Origin: Bacteroidales bacterium
GTDB taxonomy: Bacteria; Bacteroidota; Bacteroidia; Bacteroidales; UBA932
DNA length: 64,000 bases
Direction: 5' to 3'
Assembly (NCBI GenBank): GCA_017445755.1
Contig: JAFSSE010000041.1
Span: 124,001 to 188,000, forward strand
A program made the translations under genes and the position numbers. The notes below the pieces were generated by a model. It ran no database searches. It saw only the letters and a list, made by a program, of their open reading frames with translations, and had not been told where the DNA came from. Shown here in pieces: positions 45,643 to 54,923 of this stretch (positions within the stretch are counted from its first letter, which is position 1; every line of letters begins with the position of its first letter).

Positions 45643-46809
45643 ATGAAACGCCATCTCAGCTTGCTGTTTTCCCTCTTTATCGGGGCCGTTCTCTCCGGCG
45701 GGTGCTTTGCACCTTCCGGGGATGCGGAGACGGTAGAGTTGTCCTCTCCGGGAGGATACTCACTTTCCCAAAAGGGTGGAAGCATGTTCCTTTCCGTCTC
45801 GTCGAACGCCAGCTGGACCCTTGAAATCGTCTTCGAGGGCGAGGATGAGGGCTGGGCGGAGATTACCCCTTCCTCCGGCACCGGAGACAAGTCGAGCATA
45901 GTCCTCTCCTGGAAGACCAACAATTCTGACAGCGAGCGCTCGTTCCGTGTTGTCGCTTCGACAAAGTCGGTTACCCCCACGGAAGGAGTCCTGTTTACCC
46001 AGGTCGGCCCTTCCCGGCCGGTAAACCATGACGGCACATCGACGAAGGCCGGATGGCTGGAGCTCCCTGAAACGAAGGATGGAGACGGGTTGGATTTCTT
46101 TGTCCATGACATGCCCCTCGGCGGCCAGACGGTCCGGAATTACTCCTTCTACTGGGACTATGACGCCCTTGTGGCCCACTGGGTAGCGTATCCGCTGAAC
46201 AAGGGGCTTTACGGGAGCGGTACCCGTTCGGATGCATGGGCCCTCGACCCGCTGATTCCCGAGGCGGGACAGCCGGTCCTTTTCAAGGGCTTCCAGGAGA
46301 GCGGTACATATGCCCGCGGCCACCAGCTTCCTTCGGCCCACCGGCTGAACTACCAGGCCAATATCCAGACCTTCTACGGGACGAACATGACCCCGCAGCG
46401 TCATACCTTCAACGAAGGGATCTGGGCAACCCTGGAGGCGAGGGTCAAGGACTGGAGCTCCTCCTGCGATACTCTCTACTGCGTCACCGGCTGCGACCTC
46501 AAAGGCAGTACGCAGTACGCCCATGACAACTACGGCTCGCCGGTTGCGATTCCGACGGCCTACTGGAAGGCCTGTCTCCGTTACAGCAGCGCCGGAACCG
46601 TCGGCTTCAACGGCTACTCCGCCTGCGCCTTCTACCTCAAGCACGACTACAGCGGAAGTTCGCTGACTTCCTCTATGGCCATTTCCATCGACGAACTTGA
46701 AGAAATCCTCGGAATAGACCTCTTTGTGAACCTCCCCTCGAAAGTCGGCGCCGAAACGGCTGCGAAGATAGAAAGCCAGAATCCGTCTTCGGTTTCCCTC
46801 TGGTGGTGA
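45643..46809 (+). CDS. DNA/RNA non-specific endonuclease lipoprotein (NUC1 family) with BACON module
   Basis: The ATG at 45643 follows the previous stop by 1 bp and gives an SPII signal (SGGC, Cys 21). The 388-residue protein has a BACON-like domain (about 30-122) and a NUC1 nuclease domain. The DRGH motif appears as YARGHQLPSAHR (Arg 225, His 227 as general base), with Ala in place of the usual Asp. The metal-binding Asn is present in TNMTPQ (Asn 248), and a matching helix follows (GIWATLEARVKDW). It should cut DNA and RNA outside the cytoplasm, anchored in a membrane. Co-transcribed with an OB-module lipoprotein, an EEP nuclease or phosphatase and a TonB receptor. Confidence 0.92.
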   Translation: MKRHLSLLFSLFIGAVLSGGCFAPSGDAETVELSSPGGYSLSQKGGSMFLSVSSNASWTLEIVFEGEDEGWAEITPSSGTGDKSSIVLSWKTNNSDSERSFRVVASTKSVTPTEGVLFTQVGPSRPVNHDGTSTKAGWLELPETKDGDGLDFFVHDMPLGGQTVRNYSFYWDYDALVAHWVAYPLNKGLYGSGTRSDAWALDPLIPEAGQPVLFKGFQESGTYARGHQLPSAHRLNYQANIQTFYGTNMTPQRHTFNEGIWATLEARVKDWSSSCDTLYCVTGCDLKGSTQYAHDNYGSPVAIPTAYWKACLRYSSAGTVGFNGYSACAFYLKHDYSGSSLTSSMAISIDELEEILGIDLFVNLPSKVGAETAAKIESQNPSSVSLWW

Positions 46810-46833
46810 TTCTTTGAAAACAAACCCTGACAA

Positions 46834-47910
46834 ATGAAACGAATACTAACCGCACTCCTCGCCCTTCTGTTTCTTTCCGCCCCCTTCTCGGATGCGGAGA
46901 AGCGGACTTACGTGATCGGGTTCTACAATCTTGAGAACCTGTTCGATACCTACCACGACGACGGGAAGAACGACTACGAGTACCTCCCGGACGGAGCAAA
47001 CCAGTGGACAGAGGCGAAATATCGGAAGAAACTCCGGAACATGGCCCATGTCATCGCCGAGATGAAAAAGGACAACGGTCGCTGGCATACCGTTCTCGGT
47101 GTCAGCGAGATTGAGAACCGCCATGTCCTCGAAGACCTCGTAATGGAATCGGAAATCGCCGAAGCGAACTACCAGATTGTCCATTATGACGGTCCGGACC
47201 GCCGAGGTGTCGATGTCGCCCTCTTATACAAGCCCGACCAGATGACCCTTGTCGAGAGCGAGTCCATCCCCTTCGACTTCAATTCCAGCAAAATCCGCTT
47301 CGATATGACGAAGGAGGATATGGATTATTTCCGCACCCGCGACATCCTGATGGTCCATGGCATCATCGACGGCGAGCACTTCGCCTTCTATGTCTGCCAC
47401 CTTCCCTCCCGCCTCGGCGGCAAGGGGCAGGACCTCCGCGCCCGCGGCGGGGAAATCATCTATGAGCACTCGATGAAGATGATGAAAAAGTACCCCGGAA
47501 TCAAGTGCGTGGTCATGGGCGACATGAACGACAACCCGACGGACGAATCCATGGCCGTCTATCTCCGCGGCAGGGAAAAACTCTCCCAGGTCGGCCCGGA
47601 GGACTATTTCTCGCCTTTTCTGTCCATGCTGAAGGCGGGCTACGGCTCCCTTGCGTACAGGGGCGAATGGAACATCTACGACTGCATCCTTGTGAATTAC
47701 GCCCTCGCCCACCCGGACAAGGGGACCTTCCAGATCATGCCGATTATAAAGAAGAAAAAGCATAAATACTACGGCCGCATATTCTCGAAACCCTTCATGA
47801 CCAACCAGTCCGGCCAGTATAAGGACACCCCTTTCAGGACCTTCTCCAACGGGGCCTTCGTCGGGGGCTATTCTGACCATTATCCTACGTATATTGTTAT
47901 CAGTAAATAA
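46834..47910 (+). CDS. Exported endonuclease/exonuclease/phosphatase (EEP) family protein
   Basis: The 358-residue protein has a Sec signal without a lipobox (MKRILTALLALLFLSAPFSDA). The EEP metal-dependent catalytic set is visible: GFYNLENLFD (Asn), GVSEIENRHV (Glu), DRRGVDVALLY, HLPSR, GDMNDNPTDES (Asp, Asn) and a C-terminal SDHYPTYIV (Asp, His). Family members are DNases, nucleases or phosphodiesterases acting on nucleic acids, lipids or inositol phosphates. Next to a NUC1 endonuclease, an exported exonuclease or nucleotide phosphatase is the best guess. Its stop abuts the next ATG, so translation is coupled. Confidence 0.92.
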   Translation: MKRILTALLALLFLSAPFSDAEKRTYVIGFYNLENLFDTYHDDGKNDYEYLPDGANQWTEAKYRKKLRNMAHVIAEMKKDNGRWHTVLGVSEIENRHVLEDLVMESEIAEANYQIVHYDGPDRRGVDVALLYKPDQMTLVESESIPFDFNSSKIRFDMTKEDMDYFRTRDILMVHGIIDGEHFAFYVCHLPSRLGGKGQDLRARGGEIIYEHSMKMMKKYPGIKCVVMGDMNDNPTDESMAVYLRGREKLSQVGPEDYFSPFLSMLKAGYGSLAYRGEWNIYDCILVNYALAHPDKGTFQIMPIIKKKKHKYYGRIFSKPFMTNQSGQYKDTPFRTFSNGAFVGGYSDHYPTYIVISK

Positions 47911-50883
47911 ATGAAAGCGAGATTATTCCTTCTTTCTCTTCTCGTAGCTTTCGCCGCTGTTCCCCGGATTTCGGCCCAGGAACTTACCGGCGGGGTCAAG
48001 GGAACGGTCATAAACCGCACCGACCGCACGGCGGTGGAGAACGCCCGTCTGGTACTTTACCAGGGGGCGACCGAGGTTGCAGAGGTACGTTCTTCCTCAG
48101 ACGGCAGCTTCTATATCCCCCGGCTTGACAACGGGATGTATACTCTCTCGATTTATTCCGAAGAGTTTCTCGAAACCCAGGTCCAGGTAACCGTCAACGA
48201 CGGATATGTCAAGAACATGTTCAACATCGGCCTCACCCCGGCACGGAAAGTTTCCGAGGTCGTTGATGAAAGCTTGGCGGAGTTCGACATGGACGACAGC
48301 GGGTATAACGACAACCCGACCGTCCTTTTCGGCTCCAATGACGTGTTCTCCAACATCGTCGGCTACAACTTCTCCTCCGTACGTTTCCGCCAGAGGGGTT
48401 ATCTCGGTGAATCCCAGGATGTTCTCCTTGCCGGAGTAAAGATGAACGACGCTATTACGGGCTACTCTCCCTTCAGCTTGTGGAGCGGACTTAACGAGGC
48501 GATGCGTTCCAAGGATGCGACCCTCGGAAACGACGCCCTGGATTACGGGCTGGGCGGTTACAACGGCATCACCAATATTTACGGGAACGCCTCTTCTGTC
48601 CGTAAGGGACTCAGGGGAAGCGTCTTGACCAACAGCGCCCTCTACCGGCTCCGCCTCATGGCTTCCTATGCGACGGGTGTCATGGACAACGGCTGGTCCT
48701 TCGCGGCCAACGTCTCCGCCCGACTCGGCGGAAACGACTGGATAGACGGTGTTTACTACCGCTCCTTCGCATACTACCTCGCCGCGGACAAGCAGCTTGA
48801 CGAGAAGAACCGTATCGGCTTTGTCTTCTTTGCCACCCCCGGGCAGCGCGGCGCCCAGAACGCCTCGACCCAGGAGGTATATGACCTCATCGGAGACAAC
48901 ATGTATAACTCCAACTGGGGTTATCAGAACGGGGTTGTCCGTAACGCCCGCGTCCGCAAGACCAATGAGCCGGTCGCGATTCTCCGCTACGACTATACCC
49001 CTACGGACAATTTCCAGGCGGGAGCGACCCTCCTCTACCGCTTCGGCAAGAACGGCTACACCGCCCTCGACTGGTATGATTCCGCAGATCCCCGTCCGGA
49101 TTACTACCGCAATCTCCCGAGCTACTTCAACATGGACAACGACGACCTCAACCGGAGCAATTACACCAAGGCCGGCTGGGCCCGCGAGGCATGGACCCAC
49201 CCGTCCCTCTACCCGGACATCGTCCATGTCAACTGGGACCGCCTCTATACGGTCAACTCGATGAACTATGACACCTATGGCTCGACGAGCGGAAACCGCT
49301 CCAAATATGTCCAGGAGGAGCGTCATGTTGACCAGAGGGACCTTAATTTCGCGGCCAATTTCAAGTGGCGCCCCAACGCCGAAACAATCATAACTGGCGG
49401 TGCCAACGCGAAAATCAACCGTACCGAGAACTATAAGATCATCGCCGACCTCCTCGGAGGCGACTACTATGTCAATATCGACAACTTTGCCGACCGCGAC
49501 TACGGTTCCACTCCTGCGAAGGTCCAGAATGACCTCGACTACTATATGGCCAACGGCTCGGCTGAGGTCCTCCATGTAGGCGACAAGTACGGTTACGACT
49601 ATCTTGCACAGATCCGCAAAGGTGAGGTATGGGCGAACGGAGTTTTCTCCCGCGGAAACCTTTCCACCACCGTCGGCGCCCGCCTCGGAGTCGAGAGCTT
49701 CTGGAGGGAAGGCCTGATGAGGAAGGGACTTTTCCCGGGTGTGGATGACAACGGGAACGCCTTTGTGGTGGACGGGGTCGCCCTGGATGTCGCAAAGGAC
49801 CATAACGGAGAGGTCATTACCTCCTACGGGAAGTCCAAGGTCGCTACCTTTGTGACCGGCGCCTTCAAACTCGGACTCAACTACGTCCTCGGCGGAAACC
49901 AGAGGGTTTACGCCAATGCCGGCTGGTTCCGCGACGCCCCGAAGTTCAACCAGGTTTTCCTCTCCCCGAGGACCCGGAACTCCATGATGGACGAGCTTAA
50001 GCCGGTAAGGACTGCCGCCTACGATATCAACTGGCAGTTCACGGGAGGCGGTTACAACGCCCGCGTAACGGCTTACTACACGTCGATAAAGGACCAGTCC
50101 AAGGTCATGAGCGCCTATGACGACCTCCAGAACGCCTTCTCGAACTTCGCCCTCACGGGAATCGACGAGCGCCATGTCGGCGTGGAGGTCGGCGTCAAGG
50201 TTCCGACCCCCGTCCCGTCCCTCTTCGTCCAGGGAGCCCTCAGCGCAGGTCGCTATGTCTATACGTCCAATCCGTATATGACTCAGACGGTTGACAACAG
50301 CGCCGACCTCGTTATCGACAACGCCCTCGTTCCCTACTGGAAGGAGACCCCGGTTTACGTGAAGGACGCTTCCGGGAACTACCAGACGAACGCCTCCGGT
50401 GAGTTTACGAAGAAGGTGTCCGGCTTCCAGGAGCACTATGTCCCTTCGACCCCTCAGCTGGCTGCGAGCATCGGCCTTTCCTACAACTGGAACTACTGGT
50501 TCATCGACGCCGACATCCAGTATTTTGCCGAGTCATACCTCGACATGAACCCGCTCTACCGCACCGACTATGCCGTTGCGGGACCGGACGGAATAGTCTC
50601 GCCGGTTGAGGTCGAGTACATGACCTCCCAGGAGAAGTTCGATCCCGCCTGCCTCCTCAACCTCTCGGTCGGCAAGTCCTGGTACATCCAGCGGAAGTAC
50701 CAGCTCGGCTTCTCGCTCAACGCACGGAACCTCCTCAACAACACCTCGGTGAAGACCGGTGGTTATGAGCAGACCCGTATCGTTGACAATACCGTCAATA
50801 AGGAACGTTACTATCGGTTTGACCCGAAGTATTTCTATATGAGCGGTTTCAATTATATGTTGAACATCTATTTCAGATTCTAG
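47911..50883 (+). CDS. TonB-dependent outer-membrane receptor with carboxypeptidase-regulatory domain
   Basis: The 990-residue protein has a Sec signal (cleaved near SAQ, about residue 24) and a regulatory-like beta-sandwich (about 28-110) with GGVKGTVINRTDRTAVENAR. The plug-like region contains VLFGSNDVFSNIVGYNFSSV and VLLAGVKMNDAITGY, and the barrel ends MLNIYFRF. It is not a SusC protein: the DEVVV signature is absent and no SusD follows. Its operon mates are nuclease-like lipoproteins and OB-module proteins, so the imported substrate may be oligonucleotides, nucleotides or phosphate-containing fragments. That assignment is inference. Confidence 0.93.
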   Translation: MKARLFLLSLLVAFAAVPRISAQELTGGVKGTVINRTDRTAVENARLVLYQGATEVAEVRSSSDGSFYIPRLDNGMYTLSIYSEEFLETQVQVTVNDGYVKNMFNIGLTPARKVSEVVDESLAEFDMDDSGYNDNPTVLFGSNDVFSNIVGYNFSSVRFRQRGYLGESQDVLLAGVKMNDAITGYSPFSLWSGLNEAMRSKDATLGNDALDYGLGGYNGITNIYGNASSVRKGLRGSVLTNSALYRLRLMASYATGVMDNGWSFAANVSARLGGNDWIDGVYYRSFAYYLAADKQLDEKNRIGFVFFATPGQRGAQNASTQEVYDLIGDNMYNSNWGYQNGVVRNARVRKTNEPVAILRYDYTPTDNFQAGATLLYRFGKNGYTALDWYDSADPRPDYYRNLPSYFNMDNDDLNRSNYTKAGWAREAWTHPSLYPDIVHVNWDRLYTVNSMNYDTYGSTSGNRSKYVQEERHVDQRDLNFAANFKWRPNAETIITGGANAKINRTENYKIIADLLGGDYYVNIDNFADRDYGSTPAKVQNDLDYYMANGSAEVLHVGDKYGYDYLAQIRKGEVWANGVFSRGNLSTTVGARLGVESFWREGLMRKGLFPGVDDNGNAFVVDGVALDVAKDHNGEVITSYGKSKVATFVTGAFKLGLNYVLGGNQRVYANAGWFRDAPKFNQVFLSPRTRNSMMDELKPVRTAAYDINWQFTGGGYNARVTAYYTSIKDQSKVMSAYDDLQNAFSNFALTGIDERHVGVEVGVKVPTPVPSLFVQGALSAGRYVYTSNPYMTQTVDNSADLVIDNALVPYWKETPVYVKDASGNYQTNASGEFTKKVSGFQEHYVPSTPQLAASIGLSYNWNYWFIDADIQYFAESYLDMNPLYRTDYAVAGPDGIVSPVEVEYMTSQEKFDPACLLNLSVGKSWYIQRKYQLGFSLNARNLLNNTSVKTGGYEQTRIVDNTVNKERYYRFDPKYFYMSGFNYMLNIYFRF

Positions 50884-50887
50884 GGCC

Positions 50888-51967
50888 ATGAGAAAGTTCT
50901 TTTTTGCATCCATCGCCGCCCTTGTGGCGCTTGTCTCCTGCGAAGAGTGGGAGCCGGTAATGACCCTTTCATACGATGAGCCCGAGGCCTTTGTTCCGGT
51001 TGACATGGATGACCAGGTCAACATGTCCATCGCGGAGCTGAAGGCCAAATACCCCGGCCATGGAACCCCTCTCGAGATTACCGAGAACTGGATTATCAAG
51101 GGCCAGGTCATTTCCTCGGACAAGTCCGGCAACGTCTACCGCGAGCTCTATATCCAGGATGCGACCGGCGGAATCGACGTGAAGGTCGGGAAGTCCTCTA
51201 TGTACAACGACTATAAGGAAGGCCAGTGGATCTACGTCAAGTGCCGCGACCTCACCCTCGGCGAGTATGGCTACAAGAGCGGGAATTACGGCGGGGACGG
51301 CATGCTCCAGCTGGGCATGGCCGATCCGACCGGCTCCTATGAAACGGCCTACATCGACGTGCAGCTCCTGATTGACCGCCATATTTTCCGCGGCAAGGTC
51401 GACACCCCCGTCACCCCGACGGTCCTCACCGAGAACCAGGTTTCCGACAGCCGCTATGACGGCACCCTCGTGACGCTCAAGGGGCTGAAATTCGCCGATG
51501 AGCAGTTCGCCCTCGTCTATGTCTCTTCCGCCCTTGACACCAAGGCCGCCAACAACCGCGTTTTCCTCTCCGACAAGAACTGGGGCATCACCACCTGGGC
51601 CTTCTCGAAGAACAAGTTCCTCGAGTATATCAACTCCGGAATCTGGGATACCGCCACCGTCGGCAGCGGAAATGAGAATTACGGGGCCATCACCGGCAAG
51701 GCGACGGCCATCGAAGGCAAGGACGCCGTCCATACCTATAAGGAACTGATGATTGCAAACGCCGCCGCGAACTCCGTCAGCCAGTACTTCAAGATGGGTT
51801 CCACGGAGATTCAAATCCGCACGAGCGGCTACTCACGCTTCTCCGACACCGAAATCGACCCTGCAATCCTCTCCGGAGCGAAGACCATCGACGTAACCGG
51901 TATCCTGACCCGCTACCAGGGCGCCGCACAGTTCACCCTCCTGGACCTCGACGGGGTGGTGTATTGA
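50888..51967 (+). CDS. DUF5689-like OB-fold lipoprotein
   Basis: The 359-residue lipoprotein (LVSC, Cys about 18) has a DUF5689-type arrangement: a leader region with MSIAELKAKYPGHG, then the first OB-like part WIIKGQVISSDKSGNVYREL followed by QDATGGIDVKVG and GQWIYVKCRDL. A second OB-like part follows with NQVSDSRYDGTLVTLKGLKF. The C-terminal GAKTIDVTGILTRYQGAAQF resembles a third. The family is common next to TonB receptors and nucleases in Bacteroidota, and its role is not established. The gene ends the plus-strand operon 4 bp after the receptor gene. It probably acts as surface partner of that receptor. Confidence 0.88.
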   Translation: MRKFFFASIAALVALVSCEEWEPVMTLSYDEPEAFVPVDMDDQVNMSIAELKAKYPGHGTPLEITENWIIKGQVISSDKSGNVYRELYIQDATGGIDVKVGKSSMYNDYKEGQWIYVKCRDLTLGEYGYKSGNYGGDGMLQLGMADPTGSYETAYIDVQLLIDRHIFRGKVDTPVTPTVLTENQVSDSRYDGTLVTLKGLKFADEQFALVYVSSALDTKAANNRVFLSDKNWGITTWAFSKNKFLEYINSGIWDTATVGSGNENYGAITGKATAIEGKDAVHTYKELMIANAAANSVSQYFKMGSTEIQIRTSGYSRFSDTEIDPAILSGAKTIDVTGILTRYQGAAQFTLLDLDGVVY

Positions 51968-51996
51968 TAATCATTGAATAAAAGAAGAGGGTGGCC

Positions 51997-52110
51997 AATA
52001 AGGTCTCTGGTGCTACTGAACGTACACGTTTTTGACCTATTTTGTGCACGTCAAGTACCATTAGAACGTTTTCATGGGCACCGCTGCTGGCGGAAGGGCA
52101 AAAATAAGGT
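51997..52110. repeat. Possible small palindromic insertion with 8-bp direct repeats
   Basis: AATAAGGT occurs at 51997-52004 and 52103-52110, exactly 106 bp apart. Between them lies a small imperfect palindrome: GGTGC at 52009 pairs with GCACC ending at 52082, extended by TGAA/TTCA matches. Inside it is a hairpin ACGTACAC (52020-52027) / GTGCACGT (52044-52051). The second direct repeat is the first arm of the terminator hairpin. It could be an inserted element with target duplication. It is not the same sequence as the 106-bp REP-like copies. Confidence 0.4.
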
Positions 52111-52130
52111 GACCAGGCGGTCACCTTATT
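52103..52130. terminator. Bidirectional intrinsic terminator
   Basis: A perfect 12-bp stem AATAAGGTGACC (52103-52114) / GGTCACCTTATT (52119-52130) with a 4-nt loop lies between two convergent operons. It is followed by TCTTT on the plus side and preceded by AAAA, which reads as T on the minus side. Confidence 0.85.
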
Positions 52131-52132
52131 CT

Positions 52133-54901
52133 TTACTCTGCAAGGAACTTCACGTTGTCGGCATTCCAGGTCGAGGCGGAGACGCCGGAGGCGAAGGAAA
52201 CGCTTAGGGGGAGGTAGTTCTCCGCTGTTGCCGTAACGGCGTCGCTGCCGTCGGCGGCCTTTCCGATGGAGCCCCGGACCGCGCAGTTCGCGAAGCTGGA
52301 TTCAGTGGTGGCAGAGGTAATCTGGCCGACCAGGAGGCCACGGCCTCCGTCAGGTCCGGCCACGCGACCGGTGTTCCTGGCTCCGTCGAGAGGGAAGCAG
52401 CGCATGAGCCCTACTACACCTCCTACTGCGCTCCCGTCCTGGGAAGAGACGATCGTGCCGTTATTGATGCAGTCCTTGATAAGGGCGTCGGTTGCGACAG
52501 TGGCGCTGCAGTAGGCCATGATTCCGCCGACCCGGGTCCCGGTAATCGTCGTTTCCGCTGCATTGGCGGACCAGTTGACCGTTATGTTTCCGTTGTTCGT
52601 GCAGTTTTCAATGCGGGAGTGGAAGCCGCTGCTGATAATGCCGGCGACGCGGTGGAGCTTGGCATTGATCTCCGCATTGTTCGTACAGCCGGAGATTAGG
52701 ACGGTCATGCAGGAGGAAACGTTCTCAACGGCGCAGACGATGCCTGCAGCCATCGCGGTATTAGTGTTCGAGTATTTCGATCCGACATCGTTGAGGATCT
52801 TTCCGTCGAAGGTGCAGTCCTTTACTACGGAGGCGTCGGCTTCAGTCGCGGCCATGGTTCCGACAATACCTCCTATGGCCACATGACGGGCGGCGGTTGA
52901 TGTCGCCGAACCGGAGAATTCGGCGTATACCTTGACGTTTTCAACCTTTGTGTTGAGGGCATAGGCGACAACCGTTCCTATGCTTATGTTTCCGGAACTG
53001 ATGCCGCTGCTGTTGAACTTGAGAGTTACATCCTCGAAGTTGACATTCCGGATGACCGCGTCCTTTGTCGCCCCGAAAAAGCCCATCACATTTACGTCGT
53101 TCGAGGAAATCACAAAGTCGAGACCGGTTATGGTATGGCCCTGGCCGTCGAATACCCCTGAGAAGGCGATGGCTGGAGTGACTATGGAATTGTAGTTGAC
53201 GCCGGTCGCGGAGCCGATAGGAGTCCACGAGCCGTTCTGGACTTCGATGTCATCGAGGAGGACAACCTCGCCTGCGGCATTCTTATAGGAGGAGATGTCC
53301 CCGCCCTGATTTACGAGTGCGGCGAAGGAAATGAGCTGCGCAGCGGTGCGGATACCGTTTTCACCGGAGACAATCTCGACGTCACTGCTTCCGCCGCCGA
53401 GCGAGATCCCCGCTCCCGGGACTACGGAAGATGCGTCCGGATTGCGGTACTGCTGTATCTTTCCGAGAACCGTCTCTTCAGCGATGTCGCGGAGTTTCTT
53501 TGCGGTAGCTGCGTCAATGCCGCAGTCCGGAACGTTAGCGTCAAAAGCGGTCCCGTAGAGTGTGAGGTAGTTGACGCAGGCCTTCAGGTAGGCCCCGTTG
53601 GGACCGGGATGCTTCGAATCGGTATGGAACATGGACCCGATTCCGGCTTTCCGGGCAGCCGTAAAGGCCTCTCCGATAGGGGATATCCAGCAGTCGTTCT
53701 CGTCTGCTACCAGAAGGCAGCCGCCCTGGAGGGCGGTGTCGAAGTTCTCGTAATTTTCGAGTCCGGCATAGTTGGTGCTTCCGCTATAGGCCCATGTCTG
53801 CTCAAGAACCGGCACCACGGAGGGCGCCCCCCTCTTTATTCTTGCGAGAATAGTCTTTGTGTCTGACATGACGGCCGCGTTCGTCTTCGTATCCATGTAA
53901 TAATCGGCGTGCCGCGTCGACATGTCCTGGAGCAGGCAGAGGTCATACCCGCCTTCGTCAATCGCAGCGAGGGTACGCTCCCGGGTCATGTGTTCCCCGA
54001 AGTCCTGGCCGCCCTTGAGGTGGGTCCTCATCCGGAGGTCATGGCCCTCGGCCCTCGCAATCCTCTTCAGGAGGAAATCGGTCTCATAGTAATACGAGAA
54101 TGAGTTTCCGAGGACGAGCATCTTCTTGGTGTCGGTAACCGGAATCCCCTGGAAAACATTGACCTCAAGAGCTCTCCACCGGCTGTTTACAAAGCTGATT
54201 GCAGCGGTCGAAGGGGAGAGCGACCCGCCGCCACCATTGAATTTTCCGACGGCCCTCATCCTCATCTTCAGGTCCTCTCCCGCGAGCCCCTTTTCAAGGG
54301 TAAAGCTCTGGGTGAAGGTGGTATATTCGTATGCGCTGAAGTATTTTACATAGAAGGAGTACTTCAGGGAAGGATCCTCTTTGGCCGCTACGAGGTCTTC
54401 TTCGACGCTCTTCCACTGCCCGTCTTCGAAGTATTCGAAAATCCAGTACTTCGGGGCGGTGTTGGCGGTTGCCATGAGCGTTGTCATGAAGGAGACCGTG
54501 CTCCCTTCGGCAACGGTGAGGGAAGGGTAGGTGACGCAGATGCAGTCTCCTTCTGAGAGGTTCGATACGGATACCCTGCTGTCGGTTACCGACCGGGCCG
54601 GCTCAGTGCTGCCGCCTTTTTCAGTGCTGATATAGGCCTTGCCCTTGCCGTCTTCGGTGAGGGCGTAGAAGCGGTTGCTTCCGGTCCATGATGACGCCCC
54701 GGAGGAGGCGAGGGAAGAGGTGATATCCCACCTTGCGGTCAGCTGCATCGGGGTGGCCGAAACTACCGGCGGCTGAGGAGGGTCGGGATTAACTATGGGA
54801 TCCGGATCCGTTTTTTCTTCCTGAGTGATATCCGGTTTGGAACACGCCTGGAAAAAGCAGGCCGCAATAGCTGCCACTAGGAGTAAATACTTGGTTTTCA
54901 T
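52133..54901 (-). CDS. DUF4886 lipoprotein fused to GLUG-like repeats
   Basis: The start at 54901 gives an SPII signal (FFQAC); an in-frame ATG at 54922 is an alternative. The 922-residue protein has a Pro-rich linker, a beta-rich N-terminal domain (about 50-255), a DUF4886 SGNH-hydrolase-like domain (about 260-490), and about 430 residues of GLUG-like repeats. The DUF4886 domain has KKMLVLGNSFSYYYETDFLL, the Ser block, LCLLQDMSTR, and HPGPNGAYLKAC, the likely catalytic His. The repeats have GGIVGT or GGIMAY then C-x-N-x-G. The DUF4886 domain may be an esterase or deacetylase acting on glycans. The repeats resemble those of the 38717 protein. It ends the minus-strand operon. Confidence 0.85.
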   Translation of the reverse strand: MKTKYLLLVAAIAACFFQACSKPDITQEEKTDPDPIVNPDPPQPPVVSATPMQLTARWDITSSLASSGASSWTGSNRFYALTEDGKGKAYISTEKGGSTEPARSVTDSRVSVSNLSEGDCICVTYPSLTVAEGSTVSFMTTLMATANTAPKYWIFEYFEDGQWKSVEEDLVAAKEDPSLKYSFYVKYFSAYEYTTFTQSFTLEKGLAGEDLKMRMRAVGKFNGGGGSLSPSTAAISFVNSRWRALEVNVFQGIPVTDTKKMLVLGNSFSYYYETDFLLKRIARAEGHDLRMRTHLKGGQDFGEHMTRERTLAAIDEGGYDLCLLQDMSTRHADYYMDTKTNAAVMSDTKTILARIKRGAPSVVPVLEQTWAYSGSTNYAGLENYENFDTALQGGCLLVADENDCWISPIGEAFTAARKAGIGSMFHTDSKHPGPNGAYLKACVNYLTLYGTAFDANVPDCGIDAATAKKLRDIAEETVLGKIQQYRNPDASSVVPGAGISLGGGSSDVEIVSGENGIRTAAQLISFAALVNQGGDISSYKNAAGEVVLLDDIEVQNGSWTPIGSATGVNYNSIVTPAIAFSGVFDGQGHTITGLDFVISSNDVNVMGFFGATKDAVIRNVNFEDVTLKFNSSGISSGNISIGTVVAYALNTKVENVKVYAEFSGSATSTAARHVAIGGIVGTMAATEADASVVKDCTFDGKILNDVGSKYSNTNTAMAAGIVCAVENVSSCMTVLISGCTNNAEINAKLHRVAGIISSGFHSRIENCTNNGNITVNWSANAAETTITGTRVGGIMAYCSATVATDALIKDCINNGTIVSSQDGSAVGGVVGLMRCFPLDGARNTGRVAGPDGGRGLLVGQITSATTESSFANCAVRGSIGKAADGSDAVTATAENYLPLSVSFASGVSASTWNADNVKFLAE

Positions 54902-54923
54902 GTTATTATTATGGTTAATCATA

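Noticed and set aside
48097-50436. A 779-codon antisense frame over the second TonB receptor gene
   Set aside because: Same codon-bias effect; no signal, motif or promoter, and the sense gene is clearly real.
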